A stretch of 64,000 bases of DNA from assembly GCA_949130485.1 (NCBI GenBank), contig OX422189.1, forward strand, positions 1,621,720 to 1,685,719, given 5' to 3'. Made by a program: the position numbers and the translations under genes. Within the stretch, counting starts at the first letter, position 1. Each line of letters starts with the position of its first letter. The notes beneath the pieces are model-generated. The model searched no databases, was not told the origin of the DNA, and saw only the letters and a list, made by a program, of their open reading frames with translations. Origin of the DNA: Agelas oroides. Taxonomy: Eukaryota > Porifera > Demospongiae > Agelasida > Agelasidae. This document shows positions 11,440 through 21,556 of the stretch, in pieces.

Positions 11440-12360
11440 TAATGACTACTTGATTTATTACAGCTATACTCTAAATGGTGTTGATCCAATTGATCCAATC
11501 CACTACCAGTCTAACCTCTCCCTGTAGCACTAGCTCGCAGCATGATGAATCCTTATATGGTTCCCCGAACTATTAAGCCCCACCACCACAAGTAGCACAA
11601 TGCAGTACAAATGGGCATCACCCCTACCCTCCCTCAACCATCCACACGCAATAGGAGAAGGTACAAGTTACACTATCAACTCAACCAATGGAAGCTATGA
11701 TGTGTGTAGCAGTGTTGGCGCTCCCCCGCCCAACATCCAAACTCCCTCCCTTCATACTGTTTCATCCTCTACCATTCTCCACTATGCTTCTATCCCCCTT
11801 CACCAACTTCCTATCATATTGTTCCCTCCTCACTCTCCTCCCATTTTTTTCTATTCCCCTTGCTCTATCAGTAGCAATAGTTCTTCTGCATGAGTGATAT
11901 TAATAATTCAATGATAATGGAATTACTGCCAGTGTCATGCAGTGTTTGTGGCATATGTTACTGAAGGTGCATAACCTGGAAACTGTTGATTGATTGGAAT
12001 ATTGTAAGTTTATGTGTTGTGTTTGTGGTTGTGTAACCAATCAAAAAATAAATGATGAATTTTGATTTATGTCCAAGCTGCTGGGGTGGGGCAAGGAGGT
12101 GTGGAAAGCTTGTTAATAGGAGCTTTTGCAGTGCTCATATACCCTTCTCTTCTTACCCAGCTGTGATACATACATTCCCTGGGTAAGTGCAATTCTCCGT
12201 ATACTAAGAGAGTATCTGTGTATTTATCTCACTTTGTTATAATGTAAAAGCTTGGAGGTAAATACATAAATGAAGGTTATCACATAATATGTATGGCACT
12301 ACAATGCATTATGTTATCACTGGTTTAAAATTGTATATGGTAGTGTAAATACAAGAGTAA
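11440..12360. other. Intergenic, no supported gene
   Basis: Open frames at 11600-11897 are proline/serine-rich and low complexity from CCTC-rich DNA. I see no splice-supported coding sequence. Confidence 0.45.
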
Positions 12361-12366
12361 CAATAT

Positions 12367-12907
12367 TTAAAATCCAAAAAGAACATCATCTACGTCTATA
12401 GTTTGAGGTGGTGTGTCTTTGCTTATTTTCCTTCTCTTCACCCTCCTCCGCACATAGCCAGGAGGGGTGTAAGATACCCCTCGCTTGCAAAGAAAGGCTG
12501 GCTGTGATACGTAGGCCCCTGATAGTTTGGGTCATTGCCATATTCGTCAGTCCAAGAGGAGTCAGATTCTGTGTCTTCCTGGTGTTCATGCTGTAAAAAA
12601 ATATCAAAGCTAGGTTAAACGTCAAGTACATTAAACTTATTTCTGGTGTTAGTGTAGAAATTTTGAGTGGAGACTGCATGGGTGTGGCAAGGAACACTTA
12701 AGTCATTGTAAAACTTTTATATACACAATAAGCATATTATCCATTACATACCTCACTCGATGCACTTTCAACTGTATCCCTGTGGAGGAAACCAACCCTG
12801 CAAATCTAGTGTTAACAGTTTATGTATGTATGCTTCAGTGGTCTCACTCACCCACTTTCAGCGTCCTTGGACGATTCCTCTTCAAATATCCTCAGTTTCG
12901 ATTCCAT
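12367..12907 (-). CDS. Small three-exon acidic protein gene
   Basis: Three exons join in phase with consensus GT-AG borders. Exon 1 is 12852-12907 (ATG at 12907, MESKLRIFEEESSKDAES). Exon 2 is 12752-12797 (VGFLHRDTVESASSE). Exon 3 starts at 12590 (HEHQEDTESDSSWTDEYG). The direct frame stops at 12438-12440. A one-base shift inside exon 3 would instead give a basic stretch (YVRRRVKRRKISKD) then PPQTIDVDDVLFGF ending at 12367. That basic segment resembles a nuclear localisation signal and IDVDDV resembles a SUMO-interacting motif. The choice of ending is unresolved. No family is recognised, and the middle exon is too short to appear as a long frame. Confidence 0.5.
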
Positions 12908-13499
12908 GCTATTAGAATTTTGTAACTATTATCGTATTGCAATCAATATACTTAGTCTATTTGCGACGATGTTAACCGCGTAAGAATCCTGGTCACATCA
13001 CTCTTTAATTCTGCATTGTATATAAAATAGACTTTGTATTGATTTTTTGGCAATGTATATAACATTAAATATCTAACTGTACCGTCTATTTCGGCCAAAA
13101 TGGTTTGCAAAGCCAAGCTTCTTTCTGATGCCGGAGACTTGGACGCCATGACTGTCGGAGACTTGGATGCCATGGTAATAACAAACTGCGTATCTTTCAT
13201 TTTGTATCTGATCTGTTGATTCATATTATCTGTATCGTTACTTTTATAACACGTCTGATACAGGCATGAAGTTTTACACATAAGATACATAAACGTACTG
13301 CAGTTCTGATACAGATTGTACTGCTGCAACGCTCGGCATTATATACTGATGCGATACGGTTCCGTGCGTAAGGATCTGATACTGTTCTGATTCCGCTGCA
13401 GAACTGATCCACTTCCGTAAACTTATCCGTATCGTTTACGAAAGGCAACGGAACCGTATCATGTCAGAATATTTTTGGCTGTGTAGAGAAACATGTGAG

Positions 13500-14700
13500 C
13501 GTTGAAATGTTTCGTGACCAAAATTTGACCGGAAACGAAAATTTTTTCATTACGTCACTGTCGGAAAAAGTACAGCTCCAGTCAACGCAATGTGCACCCA
13601 CGATTAGGACTTGAGTACAGTGTTTCACCGAGCGCATGAAATCGTTCATTGCAGTGCTTTCGTATTCCAAGTTGCGAACCCTAATTACTGACCTGTTCAT
13701 CAGTGGCAGGGTGATAATGATGCTTAAAGTCACGTGGTCGATTATTACTGGCCTGGCTAATCTGAGTAGCCTCCACCTCAGTACCTTAGCAAGTAGCCTT
13801 GTGCTGTTTTCTTGCAATACAAAGTTTTAGCAGAAAGAGCAGACAGCAGTACAATGGAAGCCCAAATTATCTCTTGCGAAGGTTTTACTGGTAGATAGTC
13901 TCTTCTTCTGGTCAACTGAGTCCGACTCAAGAGCTTGCAGATTTCATTTACAGCTTCAGTAGTTGCCACTGGATGTGCATGAGTGAGTACTTTGCATGCC
14001 ACATGACTATATACCGGTATGCTACCATGATTAAAACCTACAGACAGTATAACTTTCATGTATTGAATTTGATGTCAAAAATGTATAAGTATATTGATAG
14101 TATGTGGAGGGCATGGCACTCTATGACGATTAAGTGCATGTGCAAATGGCTGAAACCTGGCTTTTACTCCTCCTCTTCAGGCCTGGAAAAAAGGCTAGCC
14201 CTTATACGTGGAAGGACCAAACAACCTGCATGAATATACAGGCATAAGCTTTGTAGACACTGACTCTTACAAAAGCTGAAAGGGAAGAACGCGTGGCGAC
14301 ACCCCTGGATATCCATGGAATCAGAATTGATCTCAGAGTATCTACAATTTATATGCAAAGGGAAAAACGTTACGCTCTCAATCTCTCCCACCCCCTCCCC
14401 ACGTTACAATAGTACCCACACTCTAGAACGTCTTCCATTGACTAGCCACTCTAGCTCTTCCTGCATCTGCCACTGTTATTTAAGGTGAATTGTCCAGTTT
14501 TTGGGCAAAGTATAATTGTTGTATTGAGTGCATGGGGGGTATATTTTGTGAATGCTTTAATTTGTACTGTATTTTCCTTGTACTTTGCAGGTATGAAGAA
14601 AACCGGCGGCTACTGCATGTGTTCCTTGGGTGTACTTTTGTTCAAACATTCTGAAGTGTTAATTTCGGTATGGTGGCCACATGTATATATGCCACACAGA
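13500..14700. other. Intergenic, dispersed-repeat copy at 14115-14225
   Basis: No supported gene. 14115-14225 carries GGCTGAAACCTGGC and CTCCTCTTCAGGCCTGG and is the inverted relative of 4585-4672. The rest shows only short frames. Confidence 0.45.
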
Positions 14701-14904
14701 AAAGGAAGGTAAGTGGGGAACAAGATGCTAAGAGAGATTTTTATAAACACATTTATGTTTGCTATGGTGATGCTGATTTTCAACAATAATCTCTATGGTA
14801 AAAGTTGTCGTATTTGTAATTCCGTCCAGTGCTTGGGGCAAGCCAAAGTGATCGATCAGTTGCTGATCGACAATGGAACAAAAAGATATCAATGTCTCAA
14901 AAGT

Positions 14905-15090
14905 GTTGTAAATGTGCTTTCAAGAATGGGTGAACATCAGAAGCAACTTTTGGGAGGCATAGCAGTTAAAGTTGCACGTGAATGATATTGTCGAAGAGCT
15001 TTTTGCAAATGCTATTCTTTACAAGCTCGATCATTCTTTGTGGCTGTACTAAAAAGGTTGAACTTGGTAGTGCATTACAAAAGATGCTAG
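14905..15090 (+). pseudogene. Decayed C-terminal fragment of cluster family
   Basis: 14905-14984 encodes VVNVLSRMGEHQKQLL and VAVKVARE-like residues, then frameshifts, and 15025-15090 encodes ARSFFVAVLKRLNLVVHYKR. Both match the C-terminal domain of the copy at 25755-26808 almost codon for codon, including the sequence after the stop (ACTATATCACCATTACC). It is therefore a tandem-duplicate remnant of the RING-TRAF family. No N-terminal part is visible upstream. Confidence 0.8.
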
Positions 15091-15261
15091 TAACTATATC
15101 ACCATTACCCTCATGCACACATGCAACATCTACTGACGGACACAGAAGTCTTGTTGTGTGCCTTTATATACTAGCTCTTTCAGCATCTTGTTCCCCACCT
15201 ATACCTTTGTTAATTTATGTTCTAATGTTGGCTAACCATCGTTTGTACTTTGTAGTATTTT

Positions 15262-15487
15262 ATATGACAATTCTAAGAGTCCAAATGACTCACATCTAAA
15301 AATTTATGAAAGTTATCGGCCTCATTGCTGATTTTTCAAACTTTGGTACTTAAGTATTGAGTTCTGTGGTGAGTGCCAACTTTTTGTATCTCGACACCAC
15401 AGAACTCTGTATTTAAAAATCAAAGTTTCAACCACAAGGCCGATAACTTTCAGATTTGAGTGATTTGGACTCTCAGAATTATCATAT
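15262..15487. mobile_element. Hairpin MITE
   Basis: The arms share GACTCTxAGAATT ends, GAAAGTTATCGGCC and ACCACAGAACTC in inverted orientation around a short centre near 15375-15395. A related end (TATATGACAATCCTGATAGTCC) occurs at about 39150. No coding content. Confidence 0.7.
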
Positions 15488-15489
15488 GA

Positions 15490-16230
15490 AACCTTGCATT
15501 ACCATGGCAACATAAATAATGGTTCCTATACTCTACCCTAACCCAGGCCATGCATTAAAAGTGGAATGAAGCTACTATATTGTCAGTCAAATTATGTTGA
15601 CATAATACCATTCTCTGCTTACTACGTATCATCATCTTTATCTGTGCAAATAAAATCTCTCTCACAGTGGCTAATTTGTGGCAAACAGACACCTTACAAG
15701 GTTTGGGTACCTACCTAAAAAAGGCAGAAATAATTGTTTCCTGGGGGTAAAAATGCTCCAAATTAATTGTGTCAAGCACTGGTCAATGGAGCTCAATAGC
15801 CTGCTTTGATTTTGTTCAAGGGGGTTATGCTAAATTTGTTGTCCAAGGGGGTGGGGGAACTGGAAAACAGTTCATCCACAGAGCATAACTGCTAATAGCC
15901 TGCTGTACCAGCAGGTTCAGCTTGGCATTGGACACACATAGATAATAGAGATGGAGTAGGGTTAGGTTTGGAAAAATGAAGAGGGATTGACCAAACATGC
16001 TCGCATATATTATAGCTAACTATGTTCCAGGCTCTCATGTGAGAGAATAGTCCCCTTGATAACTGGCATGCTACAAAATTTCATCTACAGGGGTTATACT
16101 GCAAATTCCCATTGGGTATGTAACTGAGCATGCATGCATCAAATGTGCACATACACTAATGAATGTGTGCATTAGTTATGGATTATGCATCAAAGCTGAG
16201 TACATGCACAGGTATAATGACAACATTTAG
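15490..16230. other. Intergenic 3' of the intact RING-TRAF gene
   Basis: No coding sequence or repeat is clear. The stretch probably includes the 3' untranslated region of the minus-strand gene that ends at 16235. Confidence 0.4.
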
Positions 16231-16234
16231 ATAG

Positions 16235-17986
16235 TTACTGTCTTCGTCTATATTCCACTTCAAAATTCAGCTTTTTCAGTACAGCTATGAGAAGTGATCG
16301 AGCTTCAGCTGGGTTGTCAAGAATCATTCTTGCAAGAAGATGTTCCACAAAGTGAAGATGACGTTCACGCGCAACCTGGATTGCTGTACGTGCAACATGT
16401 TGTTTCTCCTTTTTATCCGTCCTCGAAAGTACACGTGCGGCACACTTACTGCGCTCAACAGCAAATTTTGCCCCTGACAATCCCCACACTACTGCACCAA
16501 CATAAACACCACCCATTATTTTGAGTCCAGTAACACTGCAAAAAGCAGCACCCATAAATGAACCTATAAATGCACCTATAAATGCACCTATAACTGCAAG
16601 GAAAATCAATCTGACTGCTGTATTTCTGAAATTGGACAAATAAATATCCTCATTTTTCAATGCAATATCCTCAAGGAGTTGAAAAATTGGCACATAGAAG
16701 ATGCTCTGCATGTCAACAACTTCAACCTCTACCTTTTCAAGTACTTTTGAATAAGCTGATTCCATGTGTGCTTCCAAATCCTCTATATGCTTCCTCTGTG
16801 ACTGAACATCTGCTCTTAGCCCTGAAATTTCCCCCTCTTTTAATGCTGATAATGCTGAAAGTCGTTCTTTCTTAACGCTTGCTTTCAGTTCCTTTGTTTG
16901 TTCCTTTATTTGTGACTGAATATCTCCTCTTAGCCTAGAAATTTCCCGCTCTTGTGACTGAACTTTTGCTTTTAGTGCTGATACTGCTGAAAGCTGTCTT
17001 CTTTCAATGTTTGCTTCCAATTCCGTTATTTGTTCCTTCTGGGACTGAATATCTTCTCTTAGCTCCAAAAGCTGCCTACTCTGTGCTTTGTTGTGCATAC
17101 TTAGCTCATCGATTACTTTACCTTTATCTGCCAACTTCTTTTTGAAGTGTGAGGCAACTGTACCAAGATGAGATGGCATGTTTTCACTTATATGTAGAGC
17201 CATATGTGTTCGAGGCCGACGAACTTGACAGCCAGTGTATTCAAACTCACAACCAATTACTTCAAGAGCACACTCTTCCCGAAGATGCTTATTGACCTTT
17301 CGGCGCTGAATTTTCCCTACACCACACTTGTTGGGGCATTCCACTGGGTATTTTTCACATTCACCATGATGTACACTCGTTATTAACTCCCATTTGTCTT
17401 TGAAGCCACAGTATTCACAGCTGTATGGGCGTGCAGGGCATGTGCTCTTATGATGAGACAAACTGTTTCGCAGGATGTATTCACTTTGACAGTAATCACA
17501 TGTTACTTCAACAAAACCACAAGAGACATCCAGATGCCGTTCAATGCTTCCAAGCTCACCTACCCATTCGCACCCATGACCACAGCTAGGACATTTGATT
17601 TTGAGTTCCTTCACTCTTCGAATGATCGACTTATCAAGCATGATATTGTAGTACTTTTCTTGGCAAAGGGGGCACGGTTTTCCTTCATTTTTAATGCGCC
17701 AAATGCACAATTGGCAGAAGTGGTTTCCACAACAATCGGTCAAGTTTGTATCACGCAAGACAGAGAGGCAAATGGAACAGATTAGCTCATCTGGCGGGTT
17801 GCTAACAAATTGATAATCGTAACCCCCACACCTGTCAGCATTCAGTTTCGCACGGGACCGGGCGCAACTATCATCAAATTGTCTTCTATCCACTGGAAGT
17901 TGAGGCGGTGTAGTTAGTTGCCTGGTAGTAGATTCTTTGTTCCGCTTGTATTTCCCCCGCTTCCCTGGCCGACTTTGGCGATCCAT
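16235..17986 (-). CDS. RING-TRAF zinc finger-coiled coil-C19orf12-like membrane protein (copy A, intact)
   Basis: Single-exon gene encoding 583 aa from the ATG at 17986 (MDRQSRPGK). An upstream in-frame ATG at 17995 adds three residues, but sister copies support the inner start. Residue numbers count from the 17995 ATG. A basic N-tail leads to a RING at 73-111 (CSIC...CCGNHFCQLC...CPLC). TRAF-type Cys/His fingers occupy about 135-268. A coiled coil with recurring VQSQ units spans about 281-420. Next come FQLLEDIALKNEDIY, then glycine-zipper hydrophobic segments (GAFIGAFIGSFMG), then a helical tail (EKQHVARTAIQVA, AVLKKLNFEVEY). The tail plus glycine hairpin resembles the C19orf12 family of membrane proteins of the ER and mitochondria. 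Inferred role: membrane-anchored ubiquitin ligase. It lies head-to-head with copy B, 860 bases away. Confidence 0.85.
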   Translation of the reverse strand: MDRQSRPGKRGKYKRNKESTTRQLTTPPQLPVDRRQFDDSCARSRAKLNADRCGGYDYQFVSNPPDELICSICLSVLRDTNLTDCCGNHFCQLCIWRIKNEGKPCPLCQEKYYNIMLDKSIIRRVKELKIKCPSCGHGCEWVGELGSIERHLDVSCGFVEVTCDYCQSEYILRNSLSHHKSTCPARPYSCEYCGFKDKWELITSVHHGECEKYPVECPNKCGVGKIQRRKVNKHLREECALEVIGCEFEYTGCQVRRPRTHMALHISENMPSHLGTVASHFKKKLADKGKVIDELSMHNKAQSRQLLELREDIQSQKEQITELEANIERRQLSAVSALKAKVQSQEREISRLRGDIQSQIKEQTKELKASVKKERLSALSALKEGEISGLRADVQSQRKHIEDLEAHMESAYSKVLEKVEVEVVDMQSIFYVPIFQLLEDIALKNEDIYLSNFRNTAVRLIFLAVIGAFIGAFIGSFMGAAFCSVTGLKIMGGVYVGAVVWGLSGAKFAVERSKCAARVLSRTDKKEKQHVARTAIQVARERHLHFVEHLLARMILDNPAEARSLLIAVLKKLNFEVEYRRRQ

Positions 17987-18299
17987 TGTCCACAACTCAG
18001 TGGCTCACCGTGCACGTGCCTCACGTTTCGCCCCACGCACTCGACGGAATTCCAAATATATACGCACGGGTGCAGCAGTGCATATCAACAGATTCAACCC
18101 ACCATGGTTTTGACTGTGATATCGTTGAAAATCAGCAGCATCACCATAGCAACATAAATACTAGCATTTGGGGGCGAACCTGAGTTTAGTGCATATGTAT
18201 CGCTACAGTATAGCCATAGATATAGCTATATCTTACCTGAAATATGAAAGTGTATGCAATGATTCCAAAACAGTATTTTTTATAAGAGCTCACATGAGC

Positions 18300-18848
18300 T
18301 CACCTAGGTAAGAAAGAAAGAAAAAAGTCGGACTGGGTTCGCTTGTCAATTTTACCAGGATCGGTACACTTTCCAGAACTGGTAAGATCACAAAAAATGG
18401 GCACGTGACCAAATATATTTACCCTAGCAGGTAAAATTTCCTTGTTCTTGTGACCACGAACCACTGCAAACAAGACTACCATAAAACGGCAGTGAGTAAT
18501 ACATTATAGGTCTTGGATGGTAAGTTCTTTTTGAAAACCAGGCCCATGGTTTTGTGTGTAAAGCCAGGGGCCACGTTTCAGGACTTTACCACTTCTGGGA
18601 AAGTGCAATGACCTTGTGAAAATTGCCTTGCAAACCCAAACCATCTGTGGTTTCATTTTTACCTGGGTGGGCTCTTATTTCAGGTTGGATACCCTATATA
18701 TATCTATTATGTAGCTGTGGCCCATAGCCTATAGTGCAAATCGGCCATTGCCATGCCAAATTTAATTCCCCGTCAAATTTTACGGCGGCATCTTTGAGGC
18801 GCCTTAATTAGACTACCCTCCTCCCTAGCCTCGTCGGAGAAAAGGGTT
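18300..18848. promoter_or_regulatory. Shared upstream region between copies A and B
   Basis: The 860 bases between the starts of copies A (17986, minus) and B (18849, plus) hold no gene. It would be a bidirectional promoter if both were transcribed, but B is a pseudogene. No core promoter element was identified with confidence. Confidence 0.3.
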
Positions 18849-19502
18849 ATGGCCCGTCGCCAAGGTCGCCAAAGTAAGCATGGGAAACACAAGCGGAACA
18901 AAGTACCTACCACATATACAGGCTCCTTTGTTGATACCGGTTCCTACCATGGGAAATATACTGCTGGTAGTGGGGGTTACGATTATGAATTTCTTAACAA
19001 CTGCCCCCCCCCCCCCCCCCCCCCCGATGAGCTTATCTGCTGCATTTGTCTTTCTGTGTTACGTGATCCAAACTTGACTAGCTGCTGCAGAAACCACTTC
19101 TGCCAGTTGTGCATTGGTCACATCCAAGTTGAAGGAAAGCCACGCCCCCTCTGCAAAGAACAGTACTACACTGTCATGCTCAATAAGTTGTTTGTTTGAA
19201 GAGTGAATGAGCTCAAAATCAAATGTCCTAGCTGTGGTCATGGATGTGAGTGGTTGGGTGAGCTTGCATGGAAACACTGAACGACATCTGGATGTTTCTT
19301 GTGGTTTTGTTGAAGTCCCGGATGAGCGAAAAGAAGAAACTACATGTAGCTATAGCAATCATATAGTGGCTCAGGAACACAAGCTTGACTTTGTAGAACA
19401 GATTCTTGTGAAAGTCATTCTTGACAACCCAGTTGAAGCTCGATCATTTCTCATGCCCATACTAAAAGGCTGAACTTTAAAGTGGAGTACAAAATGTACT
19501 GG
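18849..19502 (+). pseudogene. RING-TRAF family copy B, internally deleted
   Basis: The start (MARRQGRQSKHGKHKRN), RING (CCICLSVLRDPNL...CCRNHFCQLC) and part of the first TRAF finger are present. There is an in-frame TGA at 19197-19199 where sister copies have CGA (Arg), and a one-base insertion near 19270. At about 19317 the sequence jumps straight into the C-terminal domain (DERKEE... to VEARSFLMPILK), so the coiled coil and membrane hairpin are deleted. The two prolines before the RING are expanded to seven by a poly-C tract at about 19004-19025. The end was read through a further frame change to about 19502. Confidence 0.85.
19004..19025 (+). repeat. Poly-C tract inside copy B
   Basis: About 22 consecutive C residues encode a proline run just before the RING in copy B. 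The intact copies have only PP at this place. Confidence 0.9.
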
Positions 19503-19504
19503 TA

Positions 19505-20045
19505 ACTATAAGTATGCATGTAGTGTCGTTCACCCTCTATCCGCACATACAAACATAATTAGCCTTTTAGCTGTTTGTGTTCATGTGTGTTGTGTTCAAT
19601 CCAGAATTGCCCTTTGTATTACGTTTGATGTTTTGCTGTGTTGAATGTTGGTATATTACCAGCTCTTTTTATGGGTGTCGTATAGCTTACAGTACATCTA
19701 CATGCATGCATATAGTGATCAGCCTCAGCCCTAGCTACAATTTGCAGATGTAAACATGCAAATGTGAACGGAACTTTGGTATTATTTTAACATGCATGAA
19801 TTTCTTGTGATCATCGTACTGCTTCTAAACAATCAGTAGGGTTCTCAGTTGGCTCCTGCATAAAATGGTCCGATTTTAAGTTGGTAACAGAGAACCTTCT
19901 ACTCCTAAACGTTTTGATGATGTGTAGCTAACTAAGTAAGAATACCCAGTACAAAAGAAACAAACACTCACCAAACAATCACCATTATGAAAGTAGTTTG
20001 CAAACTGCTTGGCGTTCAAAACAATTTTTGTGCTTAAAAGAAAAC
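19505..20045. other. Duplicated 3' flank of copy B
   Basis: No gene. The segment from about 19840 is a diverged direct copy of 32050 onwards (shared CTCAGxTGGCTCCTGC and GATTTTAAGTTGGTAA), showing that the duplicated unit extends past the RING-TRAF copy. Confidence 0.6.
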
Positions 20046-20310
20046 ATTTAGGTGAGAGTCTAAGTGCTCCTGAATATGTTGAAACCTGTCTCGTCCCATG
20101 TAGTCAATCCTTCCCGTTTCAAAAGCTGTGGTGCTCATCTGGGTCGCCTGAGGCTGTGGGATGGTCCTGAGGCACTCCTTGGTCCTGAACGAAAGGTGGT
20201 AGTGAAAAGGGCACTGAATCAGAGCTCACTGGCTGATTAGCTACATCACTTTCAGTGCAAACTACCGATATGATTGGTTGGTGTACATGAATGAGGCCCA
20301 CTTAAGGCAT
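20046..20310 (-). pseudogene. Duplicated last exon of glycogenin, frameshifted
   Basis: The minus strand reads [36 protein letters not shown] and then DPDEHHSF, where a small deletion shifts the frame. Beyond it, GRIDYMGRD and [10 protein letters not shown] follow in the other frame. This is nearly identical to the real glycogenin terminal exon at 32279-32545. No other glycogenin exon is nearby, so it is a stranded duplicate carried with the neighbouring cluster copy. Confidence 0.8.
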
Positions 20311-20339
20311 AGAGTGAGAAAAGGGATAGAGAATTAGTT

Positions 20340-20530
20340 CAGAGCATAATTCTTATTTCCATACTGCAAGCGACGGAAAAGCTGGGCGGGGCCTGGGAAC
20401 GAGGCTAACTAGGAGGCGGAATGCTGGAGTGCACGGTGAACGGTTAGTCATGAGTGATCTTACTACGGTCTCGTTCCCAGGTCTTCCCTCCATTGCTTGC
20501 AGTAAGCAAAAACACAAGCGATCAAAAACC
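20340..20530. repeat. GCCTGGGAACGAGGC/CTCGTTCCCAGG repeat pieces
   Basis: Contains GGGCCTGGGAACGAGGCTAA near 20388-20407 and CTCGTTCCCAGGTCTTCC near 20470, both ends of the TAGCCTCG-type TIR family scattered over the window. The second piece recurs at 32705 in the duplicated segment. Confidence 0.6.
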
Positions 20531-20779
20531 GAAGCATTGGAAGTCCTTGGAAGCCAGTAATTTACAGTGGTATGTAAACTGAACAAACACATCAAAGTTG
20601 CTTACTCAGCATCAGGAATGAACGGGGTCATAGCTTCGGGCCTTGTTCTAAATATGCATGATAATAATTATCTCGCATGATTGTTAGATCACATATCGTG
20701 GACCGGATAGGCGCGGTTTCGTGCTCGCAGTCGTCGATGTACCGGACCATAAATAATCCTACTACACTATGGATGGACA

Positions 20780-21309
20780 ATGATCCGCCAAGGTCATCGA
20801 GGACGGCGTGGGAAACAAAAAGGTAACAAAGCACCTACTAAGCAGCTAACTGTGCCGACCATAGATGAGCCGACTATACAGCCCCAACCTACGGTAGATA
20901 CTTTTACAATAAGGCATTTTAACGGTGTTGCTCCAGTTCTGAACGTTGGTGCGGACGAATTCTATTCCGGTTCCTTTGGTGCAGCCAGGAAACCTGATGA
21001 CAAAAATGGGGGTTACGATTATGAATTTGTTAGCAACCCCCCTGATGAGTTGATCTGTTCCATTTGCCTTTCAGTGTTACGTGATCCAAACTTGACTAGC
21101 TGCTGTGGAAACCACTTTTGCCAGTTGTGTATCTCTCGCATCAAAAACGAAAGAAACCCGTGTCCCCTGTGCCAAGAACAGGACTATGCTGTCATGCTTG
21201 ATAAGTTCTTCGTTCGAAGGGTAAAGGGACTCAAAATCAAATGTCCTGGTAACAGTCACGGATGTGAATGGGTAGGTGAGCTTAGAAGCATTGAAAGACA
21301 TCTGGATGT
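20780..21309 (+). CDS. RING-TRAF family copy C, 5' half, interrupted
   Basis: Start MIRQGHRGRRGKQKG at 20780. The RING reads CSICLSVLRDPNL...CCGNHFCQLC...CPLC, and the first TRAF finger follows (IKCPGNSHGCEWVGEL). The frame is intact up to the codons for HLD, where a Ty3/gypsy element is inserted. Removing the element and one copy of its 5-bp target duplication joins this half in frame to 25755-26808, giving 527 codons plus stop. As it stands, translation runs a few codons into the LTR and stops, leaving RING and one partial finger. The gene is therefore a very recent null, or an allele that is intact in other individuals. Confidence 0.85.
21305..21309. repeat. 5-bp target site duplication, left
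   Basis: GATGT immediately left of the 5' LTR; the same GATGT is at 25750-25754 right of the 3' LTR. Five bases is the usual Ty3/gypsy length. Confidence 0.95.
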
Positions 21310-21514
21310 TGTAGTGATGTCACTGTTCTATTGTTACTGTTCTATACTTAGTTATGTATGCACGTGATTCATGAGTATTTAAGTCTGGGTTTGTACAGTT
21401 TTATCAGTTCTCTCGAGTCTCTGTAGTTCTCTCTTGTTCTCTCTAAAGTCTCTCTTGTACCCAGTTATTACAGTGATTGCAACTGAACCCACATTTTAGT
21501 AGTAGGTTACTACA
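21310..21514 (+). repeat. 5' LTR
   Basis: 205 bp, TG...CA ended, identical by eye to the 3' LTR. It contains TATTTAAG near 21377 as a possible TATA-like element, then a run of TCTCT-rich sequence. Confidence 0.95.
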
Positions 21515-21556
21515 TTGGCGACGAGAGGTCGGATCGATACGAGAGACTCCCGAACT

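Noticed and set aside
11600-11897. Pro/Ser-rich plus-strand ORFs as a gene
   Set aside because: Low-complexity CT-rich DNA with no splice support or recognisable motif.
21515-21556. Upstream TTG start for the gag-pol frame
   Set aside because: The open frame begins at the LTR end by chance; the first ATG at 21557 is the more likely start.
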